Origin: Algoriphagus antarcticus
Lineage (GTDB): Bacteria > Bacteroidota > Bacteroidia > Cytophagales > Cyclobacteriaceae
Assembly (NCBI RefSeq): GCF_002150685.1
Contig: NZ_MSSW01000019.1
Location: forward strand, 90,142 to 154,141
Reading direction: 5' to 3'
Length of the DNA stretch: 64,000 bases
Shown: positions 8,136 through 16,843 of the stretch, piece by piece
How the letters are laid out: the number at the start of each line of letters is the position of its first letter
How positions within the stretch are numbered: position 1 is the first letter of the stretch
Made by a program: the position numbers and the translations under genes
Notes under the pieces: generated by a model
What the model saw: the letters and a program-made list of their open reading frames with translations, nothing else
The model's database searches: none
What the model was told of the DNA's origin: nothing

Positions 8136-9665
8136 ATGGCCAAAACGCTACGATTAATTTTAGGTGATCAGCTTAACTCTCAGCATTCCTGGTTTTCAGA
8201 GAAAGACCCCTCCATTACTTATCTGATGCTAGAGCTGAGGCAGGAAACCGATTACGTGCATCATCATATTCAAAAAGTAATTGCATTTTTTCTAAGTATG
8301 AGAAACTTTGCGGAGCATCTAAAAAATCAAGGGCATAAGGTCAATTATGTCCAACTGGATCAGGAGGATAACACACAAGATTTGGAGAAAATGATCATGG
8401 CACTTGTGAAGAAACACGACTTTGATCAGTTCGAATACCAGCTTCCAGACGAATACCGCTTGGATGTGCAATTGAAATCAATCAGCAAAAACCTGGTTAT
8501 TCCTTGCCGTAGCTTTGATTCAGAACATTTTTTGACGGAGCGGGAATATGTCAAAGATTTCTTTCAAGGCAAGAAAACATTTCTGATGGAGAGTTTTTAT
8601 CATCAAATGCGTAAGGATTTTAATATTCTAATGGATGGTAAAGAACCGGTACAAGGCAAGTGGAATTTTGATCATGAAAATAGAGCTGCTCTGAAAGATA
8701 AACGCCTGTTGAGCAAGCCAAAACTCCATCCAAAGAACGTATCCGAAATTCTGGAAATGCTCGAAACAGCTCAGGTAAAAACTATTGGAAATGTGGGCGA
8801 TAGCCCTTTTGCCTGGCCTTGCTCGCGCGCAGAAAGTCTGGAAGTCTTGGATCATTTTTGTAACCACCTACTTGTTCATTTCGGAGATTATCAGGATGCC
8901 TTGACCACTTGGGATCCATTTCTTTTCCATTCCAGATTAAGTTTTGCCTTGAATACCAAAATGCTTTCTCCGCTGGAGGTAGTGAAAAAGGTGGAGAATT
9001 ATTGGAAGGCCCATCAAGATGAAATTGATATTTCGCAGGCAGAAGGCTTCATCCGTCAGATCCTGGGATGGCGAGAATATATGCGGGGGATTTACTGGGC
9101 AAAAATGCCAGATTTTGCAGAAATGAATTTCTTTAATCATCAAAGGAAGTTGCCAGGATGGTTTTGGACGGGCGATACCAAAATGAAATGTCTGAGTCAT
9201 TCCATCGGTCAGTCATTGGATTTGGCTTATGCTCATCACATTCAGCGATTGATGGTAATAGGTAATTTTGCTTTGCTTGCGGGGATTCATCCAGATGAGG
9301 TGGATAAATGGTACTTAGGAGTGTATATCGATGCGATCGAATGGGTAGAAATTACCAATACTCGTGGGATGAGCCAGTTTGCAGATGGAGGAATCGTGGG
9401 TACTAAACCTTATGTAGCTTCAGCTAACTACATCAAGAAACAAGGCAATTATTGCACGCATTGCGCCTATGATCCTAAGATAAAAATAGGAGAAGGAGCT
9501 TGCCCTTTTAATAGTCTTTACTGGCATTTTTACGATAGAAACAGGGATAAACTTGAGAAAAACCCCAGAATCGGAATGGCCTACCGCACCCTTGACAAGT
9601 TGAAAAATAAGGAGGAATTGCTTGAACAGGCAGAGAGTTATTTGAAGGATTTGGATAGGCTTTAA
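8136..9665 (+). CDS. Fe-S (6-4) photolyase / bacterial cryptochrome (PhrB/CryB type)
   Basis: 509 aa. It begins LRLILGDQLN, the signature of the photolyase-related family (PF04244), a DNA repair flavoprotein with a 4Fe-4S cluster. All four cluster cysteines can be assigned: C352 (KMKCLSHS), C440, C443 and C456, with spacing C-x2-C-x12-C, exactly two residues shifted from C350/C438/C441/C454 of Agrobacterium PhrB. The adjacent His pair in YAHHIQRLM (H367/H368) corresponds to the (6-4) lesion-binding histidines. Expected activity is light-driven repair of (6-4) photoproducts using FAD and a lumazine-type antenna. I chose the ATG at 8136 over an in-frame TTG at 8109 because it starts directly before the conserved strand and matches family length. 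The stop lies 1 bp from the convergent RES gene. Confidence 0.92.
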   Translation: MAKTLRLILGDQLNSQHSWFSEKDPSITYLMLELRQETDYVHHHIQKVIAFFLSMRNFAEHLKNQGHKVNYVQLDQEDNTQDLEKMIMALVKKHDFDQFEYQLPDEYRLDVQLKSISKNLVIPCRSFDSEHFLTEREYVKDFFQGKKTFLMESFYHQMRKDFNILMDGKEPVQGKWNFDHENRAALKDKRLLSKPKLHPKNVSEILEMLETAQVKTIGNVGDSPFAWPCSRAESLEVLDHFCNHLLVHFGDYQDALTTWDPFLFHSRLSFALNTKMLSPLEVVKKVENYWKAHQDEIDISQAEGFIRQILGWREYMRGIYWAKMPDFAEMNFFNHQRKLPGWFWTGDTKMKCLSHSIGQSLDLAYAHHIQRLMVIGNFALLAGIHPDEVDKWYLGVYIDAIEWVEITNTRGMSQFADGGIVGTKPYVASANYIKKQGNYCTHCAYDPKIKIGEGACPFNSLYWHFYDRNRDKLEKNPRIGMAYRTLDKLKNKEELLEQAESYLKDLDRL

Positions 9666-9666
9666 A

Positions 9667-10122
9667 TTACCTGACTATCCGCTTATCCAACTCAAGCGAA
9701 TATACCTTGAATTCCAAGAGATTGAAGTTGTCAGAAAGTGTGTTGATCACGTAATTCAACGAACTCGAATCTACCACCGACGGAACAGCAAAACATAGAA
9801 TTCCAGAATTTAATAGGTCTGAACCGTATTTCTGAGAAGAACTAACTGACGGAATAGAATTCCAATTGATCGGTAGGTCTTGCTCTTCTGGGGTAAATAT
9901 CAAATCGTTTGGTATGATGATTTCCATCACGGAATATAGTACATAGCGCTCCGAGGAAAACAATTCAGGGTCAATAGTCAGCCTTTCCAAAAGAGAAGAC
10001 GAAAGGCTAGATCCAGCATAGATTGCAGGAGAACCTGGAAGATTCCATCTGCCACCATACAACCTTGCTCCTTCACCACTGGTATCATTGTACTGATTCG
10101 TGGCGATCCGATAGGACTTCAT
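9667..10122 (-). CDS. RES-domain toxin (type II toxin-antitoxin)
   Basis: 151 aa, the usual length for RES toxins. The conserved Arg-Glu-Ser residues that name the family are recognisable: R20 in GARLYGGRWN, the Glu in SSLLERL (about 47) and a Ser in the C-terminal half (near AVPSVVDSSSLNYVIN). RES toxins have an ADP-ribosyltransferase-like fold and, in characterised members, destroy NAD+. The gene follows the Xre-type antitoxin gene by 5 bp on the same strand. It ends 1 bp from the convergent photolyase stop with no room for a terminator between them. Confidence 0.88.
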   Translation of the reverse strand: MKSYRIATNQYNDTSGEGARLYGGRWNLPGSPAIYAGSSLSSSLLERLTIDPELFSSERYVLYSVMEIIIPNDLIFTPEEQDLPINWNSIPSVSSSQKYGSDLLNSGILCFAVPSVVDSSSLNYVINTLSDNFNLLEFKVYSLELDKRIVR

Positions 10123-10127
10123 AGAGT

Positions 10128-10613
10128 TCAGACAGCGATCCCGTGCTGCATGCGCAAGATTTCTGTTTTGAGCAGGTCAATTCCTGCAGATACATCAATC
10201 AGCTCAAGCGGTTTGCGATTCCCGAGCGAAAAAAGCGGTCGCTCCATCCATCGTCTAAAGCCATCCTTCCCAAAGTAATTGACACCTAAGGCGTACAATT
10301 CAGCCAATTCATAGATCTTTTCGGACTGAATGGTATCAAAAACTTCCTTGCGCTGGAGTGTTTTGGTGGAAACACCTAAGGCACCAGCAAGCGTGTTATA
10401 ATCCAAACCGGATAGCTCTTTGAGGTTTTCGAAAGCACTCTTCTCCAGTCCATTACGAAATGTATCGACTCTACTCAACGGCTCCTCTAACCAGCCAATC
10501 GCCAAATCCAAGATAGACCGGACCGAGACTGCTGAAGTGCGATATGCTGCCATAACTGGCTCATTTACATGTTGAATTTTCTTGGCCACAATTTTTATCG
10601 GGAATTTGTCCAT
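10128..10613 (-). CDS. Xre-type antitoxin with MbcA/ParS toxin-binding domain
   Basis: 161 aa. The middle carries a helix-turn-helix-like segment (YNTLAGALGVSTKTLQRKE, about 72-90). The C-terminal DUF2384 region (about 95-155) includes ALGVNYFG, FRRWMERPLFSLGNRKPLEL and ends near LRMQHGIAV, the typical toxin-binding tail that covers the RES active site. It should neutralise the RES protein encoded just downstream and repress the shared promoter. Upstream (10614-10727) I see no clean TAnnTTTG element; an AT-rich inverted repeat TTAGAAA...TTTCTAA at 10698-10721 lies closer to the end of the next operon. Confidence 0.88.
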   Translation of the reverse strand: MDKFPIKIVAKKIQHVNEPVMAAYRTSAVSVRSILDLAIGWLEEPLSRVDTFRNGLEKSAFENLKELSGLDYNTLAGALGVSTKTLQRKEVFDTIQSEKIYELAELYALGVNYFGKDGFRRWMERPLFSLGNRKPLELIDVSAGIDLLKTEILRMQHGIAV

Positions 10614-10727
10614 TAAGATAACGGAATTTGTCTAGAAAAAAGTTCTGTTTCTCAAAAATTTTCAAAATAGAGCTGAAGGGCTCATAATGAAGATCTATTA
10701 GAAAAAAATTTAAGTTTCTAACTCAAA

Positions 10728-11849
10728 TTATGTTGACTTGTGATAATTCAAAACCGCCCAGGTATTGAAAAAGATTGCAAAGCCGATCATGACCAGAAGG
10801 TGTCTGGCAATATCCAAAAATCCACTTCCCTTCAGCATCACCATTCGCATGACTTCTATGAAATAAGTAAGAGGATTGGAGTATGCTACAATTTGTGCCC
10901 ATTCGGGCATACTGTCGATCGGAGTGAATAGTCCACTCATAAGAAGGAAAATCATCATGATAAAAAAGGCTACCGACATCGCCTGCTGCTGCGTGTCACT
11001 ATAGGTGGATATCAGCAATCCCAGTCCCAAAAGAGCCACAAGATAAATAGCCAGAAAGCCATAAAGGAGAAATACGCTTCCGATCGGCACTATTCCATAT
11101 AAGATTCGTGAAACGAAAAATAATCCTATGCTGAAAATAACAACACCAATGATCCAAAAAGGGATGAGTTTTCCGAGGATAAACTGATACTTTTTGATCG
11201 GGGTGACATTGATCTGCTCGATAGTTCCGACTTCTTTCTCCTTCACAATATTCAATGCAGACATGTATGCGGCGACCATCGTCACTAGAAATGCCAAGAT
11301 CCCAGGAACCATGAAGAATCGATAATTCATAAATGGATTAAACCAATTAGAGGAAGCAACCTCCACCTGAGGTATGGTATTGAATCGAGCCGGGTTTATC
11401 CATTCTAGTCTGACTTCGGCATTGTAATTTTGGATGATTTGGTTGAGGTATGCTCCGCCAAGATTCGCCTTTGTGCCGTTGATGGCATTCACCGCAATGA
11501 ATAGTTTTTCGCGTTTATCCCGAACGAGGTTTCTTTCAAAACCCGCTGGAATCTCCAGAATCAAATCAGACTTCTCTTCTTCGATCTGCTGAAAAGCAGC
11601 ATCAAAAGAATCTCCAAAATCTGCCAATACGAAATACCCAGACGCTGTAATCTTTGAAATCAGCTGCTGAGAATAGGGACTTCTGTCGTGATCGACAATC
11701 GAAATATTGATATTTTTGATCTCATAATCTGCCGCCAATGGCATCACCACCAGCTGGATCAATGGCATGGCAAAAATCATCGGAAGCAGGGATTTGTTTC
11801 TGAAAATCTGCTTAAACTCTTTTCTGAGCAGGAATAGTAGGGTTCTCAT
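10728..11849 (-). CDS. ABC-2 type permease (YbhR-like), last gene of the export operon
   Basis: 373 aa. One N-terminal TM (about 20-42), a large extracytoplasmic domain to about 175, then five TM segments ending near residue 368: the standard ABC2_membrane_3 layout. The cytoplasmic loop EKEVGTIEQINVTPIKKYQFILGKLIPFW is the coupling-helix region that contacts the ATPase. It overlaps the preceding permease gene by 4 bp and should form a heterodimeric channel with it, driven by the two upstream ATPases. The substrate is unknown; E. coli YbhFSR is connected to antibiotics and cations. Named by architecture and gene order. Confidence 0.88.
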   Translation of the reverse strand: MRTLLFLLRKEFKQIFRNKSLLPMIFAMPLIQLVVMPLAADYEIKNINISIVDHDRSPYSQQLISKITASGYFVLADFGDSFDAAFQQIEEEKSDLILEIPAGFERNLVRDKREKLFIAVNAINGTKANLGGAYLNQIIQNYNAEVRLEWINPARFNTIPQVEVASSNWFNPFMNYRFFMVPGILAFLVTMVAAYMSALNIVKEKEVGTIEQINVTPIKKYQFILGKLIPFWIIGVVIFSIGLFFVSRILYGIVPIGSVFLLYGFLAIYLVALLGLGLLISTYSDTQQQAMSVAFFIMMIFLLMSGLFTPIDSMPEWAQIVAYSNPLTYFIEVMRMVMLKGSGFLDIARHLLVMIGFAIFFNTWAVLNYHKST

Positions 11850-12952
11850 GCGAGTCTGATTTTAAATTTTTTGAAGCTCACAAAAAGGAAGAAAGCAGTC
11901 ATTCCTACCAGCACCAGTGTTTCCTTCCAGATCGCCGAAAAGCCCAAACCTTTGATCATAATCGATTTCACGATGATGTAATACCATTTGCTCGGTACCA
12001 CGTTGGAAATGATTCGTAGAGGCACAGGCATATTTTCTATCGGAAACATAAACCCTGTGAATAGCATGGTCGGAATCATCATTCCCATGAGTGCAAGTAG
12101 CATAGCAGTCTGCTGAGAATCCGTACTATTGGAGATCAAAAGTCCCAGTGAAAGTGCCGCAATGATAAGTAAACTACTCTCAGCATAGAAGAGTAAAAGA
12201 CTTCCTTCAAAAGGCATCTCCATTAAGAAAATGGAGAGCAGTAAGATCACCGTAAGGTTGATTAAAGACAGTACAAAATAGGGGACGGCTTTAGAGATGA
12301 TCACCAAAAAGGGATTAAATGGTGAAACTAAGAGGATTTCCATCGTACCGTTTTCCTTTTCACGAACGATAGAAATGGAGGTCATCAACACGCATACTAA
12401 CACTAGAACCAAGGCCATCACACCAGGCACAAAGTTCGTCGCACCTTTCAACTCTGGATTGTAGAGCATTCTGATTTCCGCCTGGATTTGATAAGGAAGT
12501 TGAGATTCATTCACGCGCTCCTGTTGGTAATCCCGCACGATGTTATTCACATAATTAGTCAGCGAATTTGCTTTGTTCGGATCGGAAGCATCAGCAATCA
12601 CTTGGATTTGTGCTGAGTTTTGTGACAAAAGATCTGAATTGAAGTTGGCGGGAAAAACCACTGCGAGATTCACAATTCCTTGCTTGAAGGCAGCTTCTAT
12701 TTCTCGGTGACTCATCAGTGATTTTTGTAGTTCAAACTGATCACTGGCAGCTAGCTTTTGGATGATTTCCTTGGATGCGGAATCGTTGGCGTAGTCAACC
12801 ACCATGATTTTGGAATCCTTGATCTCATTCGTTAGCGCAAAGCCAAAGAGCATAATCTGCGCAATTGGAAGCCCAAAGAGCATCAAAAGAGTCTTTCGAT
12901 CCCGGAACACGTGATAGAATTCTTTTTTGACAAAAGTGAAAAACTGCTTCAT
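11846..12952 (-). CDS. ABC-2 type permease (YbhS-like)
   Basis: 368 aa with the same plan as its neighbour: TM1 about 18-40, extracytoplasmic domain about 45-170, then TM segments from about 175 to 365. The coupling motif VREKENGTMEILLVSPFNP is textbook for this family. It starts one base after the stop of the ATP-binding gene upstream and overlaps the second permease gene downstream by 4 bp, so the two permeases are made together. The two are clearly related to each other, a heterodimer as in YbhS/YbhR. Confidence 0.88.
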   Translation of the reverse strand: MKQFFTFVKKEFYHVFRDRKTLLMLFGLPIAQIMLFGFALTNEIKDSKIMVVDYANDSASKEIIQKLAASDQFELQKSLMSHREIEAAFKQGIVNLAVVFPANFNSDLLSQNSAQIQVIADASDPNKANSLTNYVNNIVRDYQQERVNESQLPYQIQAEIRMLYNPELKGATNFVPGVMALVLVLVCVLMTSISIVREKENGTMEILLVSPFNPFLVIISKAVPYFVLSLINLTVILLLSIFLMEMPFEGSLLLFYAESSLLIIAALSLGLLISNSTDSQQTAMLLALMGMMIPTMLFTGFMFPIENMPVPLRIISNVVPSKWYYIIVKSIMIKGLGFSAIWKETLVLVGMTAFFLFVSFKKFKIRLA

Positions 12953-12953
12953 A

Positions 12954-13697
12954 TTAGTCTGCTTGTCGTTTTGCCCCGCGGGCTAATTCAAAGAAAACCT
13001 CGTCCATCGAAGCTGCATTGTACGTTTTCTTGAGGTTCGTCGGCGTGTCAAGCGCTTTCATTTCCCCGTCTACCATCATCGAGATGCGATTGCAATATTC
13101 CGCTTCATCCATGTAGTGAGTAGTCACGAAGATCGTGATTCCGCGATTGGATGCCTCATAGATCAGATCCCAAAACTGTCGCCTTGTAACAGGATCCACC
13201 CCGCCCGTCGGCTCGTCGAGAAAGACGATTTTCGGATCGTGAATGATCGCAACTGAGAAAGCAAGTTTTTGCTTCCAGCCTAGGGGAAGTGATCCCACGA
13301 GCTTTTTACTCTCCTCTTTCAATCCTAGCAAATCAATCAGGTCATCACTTTTCTCCTTGATTTCCTTGTCGCTGAGTCCGTAAACTCCACCGAAAAACCG
13401 AATATTCTCAATTACTGTCAGATCCTCGTAAAGAGAGAATTTCTGGCTCATGTAGCCGATGTTTGCTTTTATCTTTTCCGCTTCTTTATAAATATCGAAT
13501 CCGGCAATCGTGGCTCCACCCGAAGTGGGTATGGACAAACCGCACAGCATTCGCATCGCCGTAGTTTTACCAGCTCCATTGGCACCGAGAAACCCGAATA
13601 TCTCACCTTCATAGACTTCGAAGGTGATTGCGTCCGTGGCAATGAAATCACCAAATTTCTTGGTGAGCTTATCCGTTTTGATGACTACATTTTTCAT
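12954..13697 (-). CDS. ABC transporter ATP-binding protein, second ATPase (YbhF C-half-like)
   Basis: 247 aa. Walker A GANGAGKT (about 34-41), Walker B IVFLDEPTGGVD and the H-loop TTHYMDEAE are intact. The ABC signature is not LSGGQ but LPLGWKQKLAF, as in the second ATPase half of E. coli YbhF. Together with the next gene upstream it corresponds to a YbhF split into two proteins. It sits one base from the preceding ATPase gene and one base from the YbhS-like permease gene, which indicates a single tightly coupled operon. Confidence 0.9.
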   Translation of the reverse strand: MKNVVIKTDKLTKKFGDFIATDAITFEVYEGEIFGFLGANGAGKTTAMRMLCGLSIPTSGGATIAGFDIYKEAEKIKANIGYMSQKFSLYEDLTVIENIRFFGGVYGLSDKEIKEKSDDLIDLLGLKEESKKLVGSLPLGWKQKLAFSVAIIHDPKIVFLDEPTGGVDPVTRRQFWDLIYEASNRGITIFVTTHYMDEAEYCNRISMMVDGEMKALDTPTNLKKTYNAASMDEVFFELARGAKRQAD

Positions 13698-13698
13698 A

Positions 13699-14610
13699 TC
13701 AATGGCTCATTAATTGAATAAAACAATCTTCTATCGTAGGTGTAATTTCCTTCATTTCTAAACAAGTATGGCCTAGCTTTTCCAAGTCATTTAGAAGCGA
13801 TTGTTGATTTTCCGGTAAATTTTCTTTAAATGTGAGGTGATGAAATTCTCCAAAAGCAAAGCTGCTTTTGACCTGATCTTGCTTGCGCAAATCTTCTAGC
13901 AGCACACTCATTTTTGATGATTTCACTGCGAAAAGAGGCGAAGGATAAGATTTGATAATGGCTTCTGGCGTATCGATGGACATGATTTTTCCTCCTTGGA
14001 TCAAGGCAATTCGCTCACAAAGTGTCGCCTCATCCATGTATGGAGTAGAGACAAGTATTGTGATTCCTTGGTCTTTAAGTCGCTTCAGCATATCCCAAAA
14101 CTCCTTACGTGATACAGTATCTACGCCAGTAGTAGGCTCATCCAGAAACAAAACCGTTGGCCTGTGAATCAGCGCACAGCACAGAGCCAACTTTTGCTTC
14201 ATTCCCCCAGAAAGCTTACCTGCTCTTCGAGTTTTGAAAGGCTCGATCTGCACATAGATTTCCTTGATCAGGTCATAGTTTTCTTGGACTGTTGTGTTGA
14301 AAAGTGTTGCAAAGAAGTTTAGGTTTTCCTCCACCGTCAGATCTTGGTACAGTGAGAATTTCCCAGGCATATAGCCAACTTGCTTTCGTATTTCCTTGTA
14401 GCCAGTGACGACGTCAAGACCATTGACCGAGGCAACACCTCCGTCAGGAATCAATAGCGTAGTGAGCATGCGGAAAATACTCGTTTTCCCTGCCCCATCA
14501 GGGCCGATGAGTCCAAAAAGCTCGCCTTTTTTCACTTTAAAGGATACCTGATCAACTGCTTTTATAGCCCCTTTGTTATATGTTTTCGATATGTTTTGGA
14601 GTGTTACCAT
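13699..14610 (-). CDS. ABC transporter ATP-binding protein, first ATPase (YbhF N-half-like)
   Basis: 303 aa. Walker A GPDGAGKTS (about 36-44), a canonical signature LSGGMKQKLALCCALIHRP, Walker B VLFLDEPTTGVD and a Q-loop region YMPGKFSLYQDLTVEENL. In place of the usual H-loop TTH it reads VSTPYMDEA, so the H-loop histidine is replaced by Pro or absent, while the partner ATPase keeps TTHYMDEAE. The pair therefore has complementary defects: one non-canonical signature and one missing H-loop His, the pattern of an asymmetric ATPase dimer. The C-terminal extension (about 215-303) is a domain found in drug-type exporters. The membrane fusion gene precedes it by 5 bp. Confidence 0.9.
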   Translation of the reverse strand: MVTLQNISKTYNKGAIKAVDQVSFKVKKGELFGLIGPDGAGKTSIFRMLTTLLIPDGGVASVNGLDVVTGYKEIRKQVGYMPGKFSLYQDLTVEENLNFFATLFNTTVQENYDLIKEIYVQIEPFKTRRAGKLSGGMKQKLALCCALIHRPTVLFLDEPTTGVDTVSRKEFWDMLKRLKDQGITILVSTPYMDEATLCERIALIQGGKIMSIDTPEAIIKSYPSPLFAVKSSKMSVLLEDLRKQDQVKSSFAFGEFHHLTFKENLPENQQSLLNDLEKLGHTCLEMKEITPTIEDCFIQLMSH

Positions 14611-14615
14611 GACTG

Positions 14616-15515
14616 CTACAGGAAGTTGATTTCACCGTACATTCCGATTTTGAACTTGCCGTCATTTGGTACATCCACTTTGATGGCATAGACCATATTG
14701 GCACGCTCATCCTTGGTTTGTATGGTCTTTGGAGTGAATTCCGCTTTGTCATTGATCCAAGATATAGTGCCTTCCGTTTGGTCAAAACCACCTTCTCCAT
14801 TGTCTGTGTGGACGGTTACTTTCTGACCCAACTTTACGTGTGAAAGTTGATTCCCACTGATATAGACGCGGAGGATTATATTCGATAAGTCAGCGATTTT
14901 GTAAAGCGGTTTACCGGGGGCAGTCATTTCACTTTGCTCTGCGTACTTGCTCAGCACAGTTCCTGCTAGAGGATTGATGATTTTACTTTTCTCCAATTGA
15001 TCGTTTAGCTGCGCGATCTGCACTTCCATCGGTGTAGCATCATTGCTGATGCCCTGGCTTGAGATATTCAGGGTGGACTTCTGCGCTACAATCTGAGCTT
15101 CGATCATAGCGACCTGTGCGGTTGCATCATCAAGTTGTTTTGAGGTGGCAGCATTAGCTTTGACCAGATTGCTGACACGATTTGCTTCCAAATTCACAGT
15201 TTTAAGCTGCACTTCCAGAGCTGCTAATTGAGCAGAGATATTCGGTTTACGGCCGTAAAGCGCAGTTATTTGAGCTTCGAGCTGTCTCTTTTTTAGGAAA
15301 AGTTGAACGCTATCGACATAGCCAATGAATTGATTAGCTGAGAGGACCTGACCTTCTTCGAGGTCAAACTGCTTCAAAACTCCTAAAGCTTCAGCAGAAA
15401 TAATAGTTTCTTCTGCTTCAAATGAACCTGATGCGTCGAAGGTTTTTTCTTCAGTACAGCCAATAACTAGAGGCAGAAAAAGCGAGGCGAAAATGATTTT
15501 TTGGAAGGTTTTCAT
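14616..15515 (-). CDS. HlyD/YbhG-type membrane fusion protein, lipoprotein
   Basis: 299 aa. Lipoprotein signal with Cys20 (PLVIGCTEE). A short biotinyl-lipoyl-like half-motif (about 35-60) is followed by a long coiled-coil hairpin (about 70-165, rich in Q, A, L and E), then the second lipoyl half and a beta-barrel domain (ILRVYISGNQLSHVKLGQKV, about 205-225). It should bridge the ABC-2 permeases and the TolC-type channel encoded next to it. Operon order tolC, this gene, ATPase, ATPase, permease, permease with gaps of 10 bp or less makes a tripartite exporter. Confidence 0.9.
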   Translation of the reverse strand: MKTFQKIIFASLFLPLVIGCTEEKTFDASGSFEAEETIISAEALGVLKQFDLEEGQVLSANQFIGYVDSVQLFLKKRQLEAQITALYGRKPNISAQLAALEVQLKTVNLEANRVSNLVKANAATSKQLDDATAQVAMIEAQIVAQKSTLNISSQGISNDATPMEVQIAQLNDQLEKSKIINPLAGTVLSKYAEQSEMTAPGKPLYKIADLSNIILRVYISGNQLSHVKLGQKVTVHTDNGEGGFDQTEGTISWINDKAEFTPKTIQTKDERANMVYAIKVDVPNDGKFKIGMYGEINFL

Positions 15516-15525
15516 GAGCTAAGTT

Positions 15526-16797
15526 TTAATTGCCTGAAGTGATTTGATAATTGGATTGGGCCAGAAGAAGTTGGATTTGATGTAAAGCGAGATTTTGACG
15601 GGCCTGATCTGCTGCATTGATGTAGGTCAGGAAATCATTGGAAGTGATCGTTCCATATTCGAGTTGACTGCTTGCTGAAGCTTGAACTCGCTCTCGAAGT
15701 GTGATGATTTCCTTATCGGTCTGCATCAGTTTGAGGTATTTCGCGATTTCGGTCTCTTGTTGGGTCAAAGCGATTTTGGTATTGAGACGAAAGGTTTCCT
15801 CTTGAAGTACGATAGCAACCAGGTTAAGATTGAGCAGTTCTTTCTCTCGAGATGAAGTATAGTAGCGGGAGATATTCCAGTTGAAGCGCAGACCACCGAG
15901 ATAGTACAAATCGAAGTCATTGCTTAGGAAGTTCAGTGCCGGCCGGCCATAGCCTCCTTGGAAAAAGAGATTCAACTGAGGAATATTTTTGCTGGAAATG
16001 AGTTCTTGCTGAAGCAAAATAGACCCTTTTTGGCTTGCGAAGAGTCCGAGTTCAGGGCGATTGATCTCTTGCGAAAGGGCTGGAAGAATCGGAATCTGAA
16101 GACTTACTGCGGAGCTTATTTCCTGCCCGATAAGCAAGCCTAGCATTTGGGTAAAGCCTTGCTGATTTGCTGCAAGCTCGATTCGTTGTTGATCTGCATT
16201 CAGGAGTTCGGCTTGCAGAATATCTAAGGAAGACTGAAGAGCTGTTCCATTTTCAATGGCTGCTTTGGTTTGGGAGATTCCCGCTTGGATATCATTTTGT
16301 CGGATTTCGTTTTGTTGTAGCTGCTTATCTAGAAGTAAAACCCCAAAGTAAACCTGGTTCACTCGGCCTTTAAGTTGGTAAAGCTCCACTTGAAGTTGCT
16401 GGGCTTGAGTCATGGCGTTAGCTTCAGCCAATTGCTTTTGGGTTTTCACTCCGGAAGTACTGGTGAGTGGCTGAGAGACTTCAGCAAACAACTTGTATTG
16501 ATCTTTGGCAATGGGCTGAATTTCCAGATTCGGAATATCGATGGGAAAGCCAGTCACATCTGATTGGTAAGTGGCTTGACCTCCAAGATTGATTTGAGGT
16601 AGGTTTCTCTTACCAGCATTTTCAACCGAAAAATCCCGGCTAAGGTTGATCAGTTCCAGTTGATTGATCAACGGATAGTTTTGCCGAGCCAAATCCTGAC
16701 ATTGCTCCAAGGTCAAAGTTTGGGAATTTGCAAGAAATGGATTTGCGATGAACAGCAAAAGAGAGAGTAGCAGCACATTCAAGTTTGATGTTTTCAT
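15526..16797 (-). CDS. TolC-family outer membrane channel protein
   Basis: 423 aa from the ATG at 16797, which directly precedes the signal peptide (LLLSLLLFIANPFLANSQ). I rejected a TTG 21 bp upstream because it falls inside the operator palindrome. The mature protein starts LTLEQCQDLARQNYP, the usual TolC-family opening, and has two repeats of long Q- and A-rich helices (about 115-215 and 320-415) that build the periplasmic tunnel. It is the first gene of the export operon, 46 bp downstream of tetR, with a palindrome for the TetR repressor between them. Confidence 0.92.
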   Translation of the reverse strand: MKTSNLNVLLLSLLLFIANPFLANSQTLTLEQCQDLARQNYPLINQLELINLSRDFSVENAGKRNLPQINLGGQATYQSDVTGFPIDIPNLEIQPIAKDQYKLFAEVSQPLTSTSGVKTQKQLAEANAMTQAQQLQVELYQLKGRVNQVYFGVLLLDKQLQQNEIRQNDIQAGISQTKAAIENGTALQSSLDILQAELLNADQQRIELAANQQGFTQMLGLLIGQEISSAVSLQIPILPALSQEINRPELGLFASQKGSILLQQELISSKNIPQLNLFFQGGYGRPALNFLSNDFDLYYLGGLRFNWNISRYYTSSREKELLNLNLVAIVLQEETFRLNTKIALTQQETEIAKYLKLMQTDKEIITLRERVQASASSQLEYGTITSNDFLTYINAADQARQNLALHQIQLLLAQSNYQITSGN

Positions 16798-16810
16798 TGT
16801 ATGTATTTTT

Positions 16811-16826
16811 TTAATCAAATGATTAA
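16811..16826. promoter_or_regulatory. TetR operator, copy in front of tolC
   Basis: Perfect palindrome TTAATCA-AA-TGATTAA in the 46-bp gap between tetR and tolC. The same half-sites with the same 2-bp spacing recur at 17531 in front of tetR, and I saw no third copy in the window. Binding here would repress the exporter operon. Confidence 0.75.
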
Positions 16827-16843
16827 CGACTAGTCAAAAATAG

